This document shows, piece after piece, positions 6,986-15,400 of a stretch of DNA of 43,399 bases; position 1 is the first letter of the stretch, and each line of letters opens with the position of its first letter. The position numbers and the translations under genes are program-made. The notes beneath the pieces are model-generated. The model did no database searches. It saw only the letters and a program-made list of their open reading frames with translations, and was not told the origin of the DNA. The stretch is taken from NCBI GenBank assembly GCA_029780415.1, contig JAKOYN010000150.1, forward strand, positions 1 to 43,399, read 5' to 3'. The DNA is from RXIX01 sp003989075 (GTDB lineage: Bacteria; Pseudomonadota; Gammaproteobacteria; Competibacterales; Competibacteraceae).

Positions 6986-7324
6986 CTAGTTCGTGCGCGG
7001 CAGGTCGTTGCTGGCGTGGCTGAGCAGGTCGCCGTTGAAGAACAGGGTGATATGGCGCTGTTCTTCAACGCTGCCACCACGGCTGTAGCTGTAGTAGTAA
7101 TCCCAGCGGTTCTGATGAAAGGGATCAGCGACCAGGGGCGTGCCCATGATCCGCTGAACCTGCTGGCGGGTCATGCCTGGTTGCAGCCGGTCAACCATGT
7201 TTTGATCAATATAGTTGCCTTGGCGGACCGGAACGGAGTAGAAACTCGGCAGCGGCGTGCCGCCGCAACCGGCAGTCAGTGACGCCAGCAGGACAGCGGC
7301 GGTGCGTAAGGACGTAGACAGCAT
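6986..7324 (-). CDS. bamE: Outer-membrane assembly lipoprotein BamE
   Basis: A 112-residue lipoprotein of the BAM complex, which folds beta-barrel proteins into the outer membrane. The signal peptide ends in the lipobox LTAGC, with the acylated Cys near residue 20. The mature part shows the SmpA/OmlA fold: YIDQNMVDRLQPGMTRQQV, then IMGTPLV and WDYYYSYSRG. It is convergent with rnfH (28 bp apart) and divergent from fur, as in many gammaproteobacteria. No clear Shine-Dalgarno is seen before the ATG. Confidence 0.95.
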   Translation of the reverse strand: MLSTSLRTAAVLLASLTAGCGGTPLPSFYSVPVRQGNYIDQNMVDRLQPGMTRQQVQRIMGTPLVADPFHQNRWDYYYSYSRGGSVEEQRHITLFFNGDLLSHASNDLPRTN

Positions 7325-7416
7325 GGAGGGCAGAATCCGGGTTGCTCGAAACTGGACGACATCATAGCGTACATCGGCAATCCGTGGGTAAGGCGCAACC
7401 CTGGAGAGCGTTCCGC

Positions 7417-7887
7417 GTGGGCTCCAAAGAACTCAAACAAGCTGGCCTGAAGGTCACGCTGCCGCGCATGAAGATCCTTGACATGCTGCAGCATCAGGAA
7501 AGTACCCACCTGAGCGCCGAGGCGATTTATCGGGCGCTGGTCGATTCCGGCGAAGAGATCGGCCTGGCTACGGTATACCGCGTGCTGACCCAGTTCGAGA
7601 CGTCTGGGCTGGTGCGGCGCCACCACTTCGAGGGTGGTCAGTCGGTCTTTGAAATCAACCACGGTGGACACCACGACCATATCCTGTGCCTGGAGTGCGG
7701 GCGGATCGAGGAGTTTTGCGATGAGGACATTGAGCACCGCCAGCGTGCCATTGCCCAGCAGAGTGGTTTTACCCTGGCCGAGCACTGCCTGATTCTCTAC
7801 GGCCATTGCAATAACGCCGATTGCCCGCATCGCCCACTCCCGGAAGGCGCAGAAGGCGATGCGACCGTGGAACGGGGCGAGAATTAG
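7417..7887 (+). CDS. fur: Ferric uptake regulator Fur
   Basis: A 156-residue iron-responsive repressor. The winged helix is residues about 1-80 (GLKVTLPRMKILDML, LATVYRVLTQFETSGLV). The metal and dimer part carries GGHHDHILCLECGRIEEF, with the CxxC zinc site, and a second Cys pair (GHCNNADCPH) near the C-terminus. The start is a GTG at 7417, giving the family N-terminus MGSKELKQAGLKVTLPR; GGAGAG lies 8 bases upstream. The frame is open further upstream but that part is not Fur-like. It is divergent from bamE, with 92 bp between the starts. Confidence 0.95.
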   Translation: MGSKELKQAGLKVTLPRMKILDMLQHQESTHLSAEAIYRALVDSGEEIGLATVYRVLTQFETSGLVRRHHFEGGQSVFEINHGGHHDHILCLECGRIEEFCDEDIEHRQRAIAQQSGFTLAEHCLILYGHCNNADCPHRPLPEGAEGDATVERGEN

Positions 7888-7910
7888 GCCGTACTTCAGG
7901 AGCAGCGGGT

Positions 7911-7992
7911 AGGGTGGATAAGGCGCTTGCGCCGCATCCACCCACCCTCAACCCTTGCCCAAGAAGGTGGATGCGCTTCGCTTATCCACCCT
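7911..7992. repeat. Palindromic intergenic repeat (REP-like)
   Basis: An 82-bp element bounded by perfect 12-base inverted ends, AGGGTGGATAAG (7911-7922) and CTTATCCACCCT (7981-7992), with internal related palindromes (GGTGGAT and ATCCACC, GGCGCTTGCGCC). It lies between the ends of convergent fur and recN. Related GGTGGATAAGC-type repeats are, as I recall, widespread in gammaproteobacterial genomes. Confidence 0.7.
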
Positions 7993-8016
7993 GTTCCATC
8001 CGTCAATTAGTCCGGT

Positions 8017-8131
8017 CAGGACTTTCGCTGACCTGACTTTTTCCGTCACACCCGCGAAAGCGGGTATCCATTCTTTTCAACACGCGACTGGATTCCCGCA
8101 TACGCGGGAATGACGAAAAGCGCAAGTCCCG
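8017..8131. repeat. MITE-like element, copy 2
   Basis: Same orientation and length as copy 1 (6038-6152), about 92 percent identical by eye. Its right end has one change (AGCGCAAGTCC), but its first hairpin is perfect here (ACCCGC-GAAA-GCGGGT). It lies downstream of fur and could act as a bidirectional terminator or mRNA 3'-end stabiliser between the convergent fur and recN. Confidence 0.85.
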
Positions 8132-8160
8132 TATATTAGAAAATCAATGAGCTGAAACAC

Positions 8161-8175
8161 CAAGCGAAAGTCCTG
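8161..8175. repeat. Solo inverted end of the MITE family
   Basis: CAAGCGAAAGTCCTG is the exact reverse complement of the first 15 bases of MITE copy 1. With the left end of copy 2 at 8017 it forms a 159-bp unit with perfect 13-base inverted ends, suggesting a longer or nested form of the element. Confidence 0.55.
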
Positions 8176-8208
8176 CTGGTTAATCTGGTTGAAGCACTAG
8201 GCGCGCGC

Positions 8209-9912
8209 TCAGGAGCAGTCGCTGAGCGTCGCCTGTGCCGCGCCCGGCGTTGCGGCTCTGTCGAGCATTTCCCGGGCGTGCGCCAGAGTGTTGGCGGTCA
8301 GCTCCAGCCCACCAAGCATGCGCGCGATCTCGCCAACCCGTTCCTCCAGCGTCAGCACGCGCACGCGGGTGTGCGTGGTCGTGGCATCGCTGTGTTTTGC
8401 CACTTTGAAGTGCTGATGCGCCTGCGCCGCGACCTGCGGCAGATGGGTCACGCACAGCACCTGCCGCTGTGCGCCCAGTGCGCGCAATTGCCGGCCCACT
8501 ACCTCGGCGACACCGCCACCGATGCCGGTATCAACTTCGTCGAAGATCAGCGTCGGAATGTGCGCAGCATGGGCGGTGATCACCTGAATCGCCAGGCTGA
8601 TGCGCGACAGTTCGCCACCGGAAGCGACCTTGGCCAGCGGTCGCAGCGGCTGGCCGGGATTGGCGCTGACCTGAAATTCCACCGCTTCCAGCCCGGTCGG
8701 GGTCGGCTTGTCCAGCCGCTCCAGGACAATGGCCAATTGGCCGCCGGGCATGCCCAGCCCGGCCAGCGCTGCGGAAATACGCTCACTCAGTGCACGCGCG
8801 GCCTGCTGACGCCGTTCGCTGAGTTGTGCGGCCTGGGCCTGATAGGCGGCTTGCGCGGCCTGCATAGCCTGCTGCAGTTGGTCGAGGCGGGTTTCGCTGT
8901 GCTCCAAAGTATCGCGTTCGGCGGCGAAGCGTACCCGCAGCGCAGGCAGTTCCTCGGCATTGATCCGGTGCTTGCGGGCGAGCTGGTGGGCAGCGGCCAG
9001 ACGCTGTTCGATTCGCGTAAGGTGCTCAGGGTCGAGATCAAGCGCCTGCAGATAGCCGCGCAGCTCACTGCTGGCTTCCTGCACCTGAATCAGGGCGGCG
9101 CTGAGCAGTTCGCTGATGGGCACAAGACGTTCGTCGAGCCGGCTGAGGCCGTCCAGTTCGCGCAGGCTATGGCTGAGGCGGTCGATTACCGCCGTATCTT
9201 CGCTTTCACTGAGCCAGCCGAGCAGGCTCTGGCCCGTGTCGAGCAGTTGCCGGGCATGGGCCAGCCGGCGCTGTTCCTGTTCCAGCTCAGTGATTTCGCC
9301 CTCGGCAAGATTGAGCGCGTTCAGCTCGTGCAGGTGATAGCGCAGGATGTCGAGGCGGGCATCGCGTTCGCTGGCGGCTTGACGCAGATCGCGCAGCGCC
9401 TGGCGGGTCTGCTGCCAGTCGCGCCAGGCGGCGGCCAGCGTGACCAGCAGGGCCTGATTGCCGGCGTGGTCATCAAGCAACTGGCGCTGGGCGTCACGGC
9501 GCAACAGCGACTGGTGTTCATGCTGACCGTGGATATCCACCAGTTGCTCGCCGAGTTCGCGCAGCGTCTGGGCCGGCTGTGGCACGCCGTTGATGTAATG
9601 GCGCGAGCGGCCGCTGCTGGCAATCACCCGGCGCAGGTGGCATTCGCTGCCGCTGTCCAGATCACGCTCGGCCAGCCAGGCGCGCGTTTGTGGGTGTTGC
9701 CCGAGGTCGAAGACCGCACTGATATCAGCACGCTCGGCGCCATGGCGCACAGTGCCACTGTCGGCACGGTCGCCAAGCAGCAGGCCGATGGCATCGACCA
9801 GGATCGATTTGCCGGCGCCAGTTTCGCCAGTGACCGCACTCATGCCGGCCGCCAGCTCCAGTTCCAGTGCTTCGACGATCGCGAAGTCGCGAATGCGCAA
9901 ATGGGTCAGCAT
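8209..9912 (-). CDS. recN: DNA repair ATPase RecN
   Basis: A 567-residue SMC-like protein that holds DNA ends during double-strand-break repair. The N-terminal ATPase half has VTGETGAGKSILVDAIGLLLG (P-loop at residues 29-36). The middle is a long charged coiled coil rich in Leu, Gln and Arg. The C-terminal half has KVASGGELSRISLAIQVI (signature) and IFDEVDTGIGGGVAEVVG (Walker B), then VCVTHLPQVAAQA-like residues. The length is normal for the family (about 550). It is read after nadK with a 9-bp gap, a conserved pair. It is usually SOS-induced, but with this layout the regulatory site would lie upstream of nadK and I see no clear LexA box. Confidence 0.96.
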   Translation of the reverse strand: MLTHLRIRDFAIVEALELELAAGMSAVTGETGAGKSILVDAIGLLLGDRADSGTVRHGAERADISAVFDLGQHPQTRAWLAERDLDSGSECHLRRVIASSGRSRHYINGVPQPAQTLRELGEQLVDIHGQHEHQSLLRRDAQRQLLDDHAGNQALLVTLAAAWRDWQQTRQALRDLRQAASERDARLDILRYHLHELNALNLAEGEITELEQEQRRLAHARQLLDTGQSLLGWLSESEDTAVIDRLSHSLRELDGLSRLDERLVPISELLSAALIQVQEASSELRGYLQALDLDPEHLTRIEQRLAAAHQLARKHRINAEELPALRVRFAAERDTLEHSETRLDQLQQAMQAAQAAYQAQAAQLSERRQQAARALSERISAALAGLGMPGGQLAIVLERLDKPTPTGLEAVEFQVSANPGQPLRPLAKVASGGELSRISLAIQVITAHAAHIPTLIFDEVDTGIGGGVAEVVGRQLRALGAQRQVLCVTHLPQVAAQAHQHFKVAKHSDATTTHTRVRVLTLEERVGEIARMLGGLELTANTLAHAREMLDRAATPGAAQATLSDCS

Positions 9913-9921
9913 GGCGGCCGA

Positions 9922-10821
9922 TCAGGTAAAGGGCGAGGATTCCGGACTCAGGCCCCAGCGCAGCTTGGCTCGCAGCAGCTTGAAATAGTCGTGATTGACC
10001 GGGTGAATCAAGCGCACCTTATGCGTCTTCTTGCGGATCACGATGCGGTCGCCCGGTTCAATGGCCAGACTGACCTGTCCGTCACAGGTGATTTGGGTCT
10101 GGGTGGTGTTGGCACTGTTGAGCACCACTTCGATCACGCTGTCGGCACGGACCACAATCGGCCGGTGGGTGAGGGTGTGCGGGCAGATCGGTACCAGCAC
10201 TACCGCTTCCAGCCCCGGATGGATGATCGGGCCGCCACCGGCGAGGGCATAGGCGGTCGATCCGGTCGGCGTGGAAATGATCAGGCCATCGGCCCGGTAG
10301 GCATTGAGGAAGCGGCCATCGACGAAGGCATCGACCTCGATCATCCGCGCCACTTCGCGCTTGTGCACCACGACGTCATTCAGGGCGTCGGCTTCGCTGG
10401 ATACCTGACCATCGTGCATGACCTGGGCATGCAGCAGTGAGCGGGTCGCCTCGCGGAAATGCCCGGCCAGCACTGCATCCAGGCTGTGCGGAATCTCGGC
10501 CGGTGAGACATCAGCCAGAAAACCCAGCCGACCCAGGTTCACGCCCAGGATGGGTACTTCAAAATCCACCAGCGAGCGCGCGGCGTTGAGCATGGTGCCG
10601 TCGCCGCCCATGACGATCGCTAAATCGCATTCGGCGCCGATGGTGGCACGGCTGGCGACTTCGAGATCATGGTCGGTGATAAGGCGGGCCGAGCTTTCGT
10701 CCAGCAGCACCCGTAGCTGGTGCCGGCGCAGGTGCGCAGCAATCTGCTTGAGGGTGCCGGCGACGTTTGGTTCGCCGAATTTACCGATGAGGCCGATGGT
10801 GTGAAAAACCGGGGTGGACAT
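9922..10821 (-). CDS. nadK: NAD kinase
   Basis: A 299-residue enzyme that phosphorylates NAD to NADP, the only route to NADP. The catalytic motif is AIVMGGDGTMLNA, with Asp near residue 74. The second motif is the NDVVVHKREVARM region, followed by ADGLIISTPTGSTAYALAGGGPI (the GSTAY loop). The start at MSTPVFHTIGLIGKFG is the family N-terminus, with GGAACG just upstream; an earlier in-frame start adds 10 unrelated residues. It leads the nadK-recN operon on the minus strand. Together with the sirtuin/nicotinamidase cluster at 25-28 kb it makes the window rich in NAD metabolism. Confidence 0.96.
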   Translation of the reverse strand: MSTPVFHTIGLIGKFGEPNVAGTLKQIAAHLRRHQLRVLLDESSARLITDHDLEVASRATIGAECDLAIVMGGDGTMLNAARSLVDFEVPILGVNLGRLGFLADVSPAEIPHSLDAVLAGHFREATRSLLHAQVMHDGQVSSEADALNDVVVHKREVARMIEVDAFVDGRFLNAYRADGLIISTPTGSTAYALAGGGPIIHPGLEAVVLVPICPHTLTHRPIVVRADSVIEVVLNSANTTQTQITCDGQVSLAIEPGDRIVIRKKTHKVRLIHPVNHDYFKLLRAKLRWGLSPESSPFT

Positions 10822-10989
10822 CGTTCCGTACCGGGTGGTGAGTGCGCGCAAGTTATCACTTTAGAGGAAAACGCGCCAAGCGTCGCGCCTGGCTATTTCA
10901 CTTGACAAAAGCAGGGCTTTGCGACAAGTAGTCATTATGTTTAGCCGCTCCTGAATAATTCGTTCTTGGCTCATCCGGCGGTAATGTCT

Positions 10990-11073
10990 ATGATGCCTCT
11001 CCTTGATCAACGCTGTGCCCAGACCGTTCTGGTTGTGGATGACATGCCGGAAAACCTCAGCGACTGGAGATGA
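10990..11073 (+). pseudogene. Duplicated 5' stump of the response-regulator gene (27-codon ORF)
   Basis: A short open frame beginning with two ATG codons carries QTVLVVDDMPENLSDWR and stops at TGA just before the next gene. Its segment VLVVDDMPENLS equals the start of the receiver domain downstream; the shared DNA is identical over 38 bases. It is either a leftover of a tandem duplication or a translated leader. Its last codons overlap the GGAG ribosome-binding site of the downstream gene, so if translated it would couple to it. Confidence 0.65.
11025..11062 (+). repeat. Direct repeat, first copy
   Basis: A 38-base perfect direct repeat with the copy at 11099-11136, offset 74 bases. It covers the first receiver-domain codons (VLVVDDMPENLS). 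Confidence 0.95.
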
Positions 11074-11078
11074 TTTTT

Positions 11079-12233
11079 ATGTCTGCTAATGAAAAACTCG
11101 TTCTGGTTGTGGATGACATGCCGGAAAACCTCAGCGTGCTCGGTGAGCTGTTGCAGCCGCATTACCGGGTGCGGGTGGCCACTTCCGGTGCGCGGGCCTT
11201 GCGGGTGGCGGCGTCCACACCGCAGCCGGATCTGATTTTGCTGGATGTGATGATGCCGGATATGGACGGCTACACCGTGCTCGACCGATTGCGCGCCGAT
11301 CCTGCCACCTGCGCCATTCCGGTCATCTTCATCACCGCGCTGGATGCCGCCGAGGATGAAGCCTATGGTCTGGCGCGCGGTGCCGCCGATTACATCACCA
11401 AGCCGGTGCGTCCGGCCATCGTTCTGGCCCGGGTGCGCGGACAACTGGAATTGAAGCAGGCGCGCGACTGGCTGCGCCAGCAGAATGATTTCCTCGAAGC
11501 TGAAGTGGCGCGGCGCCTGGCGGAAAATCAGTTGGTGCAGGACATCAGCATCCGCGCCCTGGCGCATCTGGCAGAGATTCGCGATCCGGAAACCGGCAAT
11601 CACCTGCGCCGCACCCAGGGCTATGTGCGTATTCTGGCCCTGCATCTGCGCGATCACCCGCGCTTTGATGTGCTGCGCGGCCATTCCGCCATTGAAATCC
11701 TGGTCAAGTCGGCGCCGCTGCATGATATCGGCAAGGTGGGTATTCCCGATTCCATTCTGCTCAAGCCCGGCAAGCTGACCGGAGAGGAATGGACGATCAT
11801 GAAAACCCACGCCCGCCTTGGCTGCGAGGCGATCGAGCAGGCTGAGCGCGACGCCGAGGGGCCAGTGGCATTTCTGACCGTCGCCAAGCAAATTGCCTTG
11901 TATCATCATGAAAAGTGGGATGGCTCCGGCTATCCCGAAGGTCTGGCGGGTGAGGCGATTCCGGTCGCAGCACGCTTGATGGCGCTGGCCGATGTGTTCG
12001 ATGCCCTGATCTCGCGCCGCGCCTATAAGGAACCGCTGCCGCTGGATAAGGCGATACGCATCATCGAAGAAGGTCGCGGCAGTCATTTCGACCCGGATAT
12101 CGTCGATGCCTTTCTGGTCCTGCGCGATGAGTTCGCGGCCATTGCCCAGCGCTATGCCGACCATGAGGATGATCTGCGTGCCAAGCAGGCGCAGCGTTAT
12201 GGCGTCGCAGCCCTGTCCTTAAGGGAAACCTGA
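11079..12233 (+). CDS. Response regulator with HD-GYP c-di-GMP phosphodiesterase domain
   Basis: A 384-residue RpfG-type protein. Residues about 7-120 are a receiver: VLVVDDMPENL with the acidic pair, phospho-acceptor Asp56 in LILLDVMMPDMDG, and the conserved Lys in ITKPV. A short helical linker (LRQQNDFLEAEVARRL) leads to an HD-GYP domain: LAEIRDPETGNHLRRTQ, HDIGKVGIPD (His-Asp pair, residues 215-216), HHEKWDGSGYPEGL (GYP near 284-286) and ALADVFDAL. The expected reaction is hydrolysis of cyclic di-GMP under phosphorylation control. The ATG at 11079 has GGAG 9 bases upstream. The hybrid kinase 203 bp downstream on the same strand is the likely partner. No output to DNA is seen. Confidence 0.93.
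   Translation: MSANEKLVLVVDDMPENLSVLGELLQPHYRVRVATSGARALRVAASTPQPDLILLDVMMPDMDGYTVLDRLRADPATCAIPVIFITALDAAEDEAYGLARGAADYITKPVRPAIVLARVRGQLELKQARDWLRQQNDFLEAEVARRLAENQLVQDISIRALAHLAEIRDPETGNHLRRTQGYVRILALHLRDHPRFDVLRGHSAIEILVKSAPLHDIGKVGIPDSILLKPGKLTGEEWTIMKTHARLGCEAIEQAERDAEGPVAFLTVAKQIALYHHEKWDGSGYPEGLAGEAIPVAARLMALADVFDALISRRAYKEPLPLDKAIRIIEEGRGSHFDPDIVDAFLVLRDEFAAIAQRYADHEDDLRAKQAQRYGVAALSLRET
11099..11136 (+). repeat. Direct repeat, second copy (inside the response-regulator gene)
   Basis: Identical over 38 bases to 11025-11062. This copy is the functional 5' coding part of the receiver domain. Confidence 0.95.
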
Positions 12234-12436
12234 AAGCAGGGACTGTGGCCATTGGCCGGGCGCGGGGCCTGAATTTTTCCGCGAACGCTGCCTGATTCCA
12301 CCGTCGTTTGCTTGAATATTGATTACGCCGCTCCTGTCGGATCCGACCCGGCGGGAGCGCAACACGGCAGGGATTGCAAACGACCACACCTTGGCAGTCG
12401 TGTCCCTGTGTTCAGTCAAGCGGAAACAATAAATCC

Positions 12437-15400
12437 ATGACTGCTGACGAACCGTCTCGCGATATCACCGATCTGGAACGCGAGCGCGCTCTGTTCAAAG
12501 CGCTGATCGCGACCATTCCCGACCCGGTCTGGGTCAAGGATCCCAATGGGGTCTATCTGGCCTGCAACCGCGCCTTTGAACAGCTCTATGGCGCCCGTGC
12601 CGCTGCCATCATTGGCCGTACCGACGACGATTTCGTCGCTGTGGAACTGGCCGAGTTCTTCCGCGCCCGTGACCGGGATGCCCTGAATGCCGACCGGCCA
12701 CTGCGTAACGAGGAATGGCTGATTTTTGCCGCGACCGGCTATCGCGGCCTGTTCCAGACCACCAAGGCACCCCTGCGCGATGCCAGCGGCCGGTTGATCG
12801 GTGTGCTCGGCATCGCCCATGACATTACCGAATTGCATGCCTCGCAGGAGGCGCTGCGCGAGCGCGAAGCGATTCACAGCGCCATCGTCAACCAGGCGCT
12901 GGATTCAATCAGCCTGATCGATCCCCAGGATGGCCATTCCGTCGAGTTCAACGAGGCCGCCTGTCGCAATCTAGGCTACAGCCGCGCCGAATTCAGTCGC
13001 CTGCGCATTCAGGATATCGATGCGGTTCTGACGCCCGGGCAGGTGATGGCTGCCTTTGCCGCCATCATCGCCAAGAGCGGCGAGGTGTTTGAGACCCGCC
13101 ACCGGCACCGCGACGGCAGCGTGCGCGATGTGCGCGTCAGCACCCAGGTGATCCAGAGCGCCGGGCGTGACTATCTTGCGGCAATCTGGTCCGATATCAC
13201 CGAACGCAAGCAGATGGAACGGGATCTGCGCGAATCGCGGCAGCGCCTGCGTGACATCATCGAGTTTCTGCCCGATCCGGTGTTCGCCATCGACCGTCAG
13301 GGCCGGGTGATGGTCTGGAACCGGGCCATGCAGGAGATGACCGGGGTGAGCGCGGCGGACATGCTCGGCAAGGGTGATTATGAATACACCCTGCCGTTTT
13401 ATGGCGAGCGGCGGCCGATGCTGATCGATTTCGTGTTTGCCGAGAATCTGCCGGCCTTGCCGCACTACCAGCATATCCAGCGGATCGGCGGCGCCAACCT
13501 GATGGCCGAGAATTGCCAGTGCCAGATAGGCGGCCGAACACTGGACCTGCTCTGTAAGGCCAGCCCGCTGTATGGCATCCAAGGCGAAGTGGTCGGCGCC
13601 ATCGAGATGATCCGTGACCTAACCGAGCAGCGTCAGGCCGAGGAGGAACTACGGCGCTATCGCCAGCACCTGGAAGACGAAGTAGCGGCGCGCACTGCTG
13701 CGCTGGAAGAGGCCAATCACCGCCTGCGCATGAGTGATGCGCGCCTGCAGGCGCTGTTTAATCTCAGCCAGCAGGCCGGCGGCCTGGTCGAACACGAGTT
13801 GCTGCAATTGGGTATCGACGAGGCGGTCCGGCTCACCGGCAGTTCGATTGGCTACCTGCACTTTATCGGCGACGATCAGGACACCTTGGATCTGGTCGCT
13901 TGGTCAACTGAAACCCAGCGCCAGTGCGCGGTGCTCCACGACTGCCATTACCCGTTGAGCGCAGCGGGTGTCTGGGCCGACAGCGTGCGTACCCGCCAAC
14001 CGGTGGTGCATAACGATTATCCGAGCCTGCCCAACCGCAAGGGCTATCCGTCCGGTCATGTGCCCTTGCAGCGTCATCTGGGCGTGCCGGTTCTGGAAGG
14101 CGACCGGGTGCGCATGTTGCTGGGCGTGGGTAACAAGCCCAGTAATTACGATGCTGCCGATCTGCGCGAACTGCGCCTGATCGGCGATGACCTGTGGCGG
14201 ATTGTCACCCGCCGCCGGGTCGAGGAGGCCTTGCGTGCCAGCGAGGCACGCTATCGCACCCTGTTTGAATCCTCCACCGACGCGCTGGTGATCATCGACG
14301 GCGCCAGCGGTCGCTTTGTCGATTGCAACCGGGCCGCGCTGACGCTGTATGACGTTGACAGCCGCGCGCAGTTGCTCAGCCGGTCGCCCAGTGAATTCTC
14401 GCCGCCCTGTCAGGCGGATGGCCAGCCTTCGGCGCTGCGGGCCGTCCATTACAACGATCAGGCCATGCGCGAGGGCAGCGCGGTCTTTCAGTGGCTGCAT
14501 TGCCGCCGCGACGGCAGGTTGTTTCCGGTGCTGGTGTCGCTCAGTGCATTGCGCGAGCAGGATGAACAGCGGCTGCTGGCAATTGTCCGCGATATTTCGG
14601 CCATCAAGCGCTATCAGGAGGAACTGGAGCAGGCCCGCGATGCCGCTGAGGCCGCCAACCGCGCCAAGAGCACCTTCCTGGCCAATATGAGCCACGAGAT
14701 TCGCACCCCGATGAACGCCATCATCGGCCTGACCCATCTGCTGCAGCGTAGTGCCCACGAACCGCGCGCGCAGGAACAGCTCGGCAAGATCGCCGAGGCT
14801 GCGCGGCATCTGCTTGGTTTGATCAACGATATTCTTGATCTGTCCAAGATCGAGGCCGGCAAGCTGGTGCTGGAACAGACCGATTTCGAACTGGAGCGGG
14901 TGTTTGCGAATGTCTGCACGCTGGTCGGCGATCGGGCCGAGATCAAGGGCCTGCGCCTGGGCTATGAACTGGATCCGGCACTGCCGGCGGTGCTGCGCGG
15001 CGATCCGCTGCGCCTGAATCAGGTGCTGCTCAATTTCGCCAGTAATGCGGTGAAGTTTACCGAACACGGTTCGGTGCAGTTGCGCGCCCGCCTGCTGGAG
15101 GAAAGCGCGACCGCCCTGCGTCTGCGCTGCGAGGTCACCGACACCGGCATTGGCATTACCGCTGCGCAGCGGCAGCGGCTGTTCGAGGTGTTCGAGCAGG
15201 CCGATGGCTCGACGACGCGCAAGTACGGGGGCACCGGGCTGGGGCTGGCGATTTGCCGGCGGCTGGTGCGCCTGATGGGTGGCGAAGTTGGGGTGGACAG
15301 CGTGCCGGGGGTCGGCAGCACTTTCTGGTTTACCGCCAGCCTGGCCCGTGGGCAGACGCTGCCGGCCTTGGCGACGGAAGATGTGCGGGTCGAACGGGTG

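Noticed and set aside
8278..10440. 720-codon plus-strand open frame
   Set aside because: It is antisense to recN and nadK, which have clear motifs and normal lengths. High GC makes such antisense frames long.
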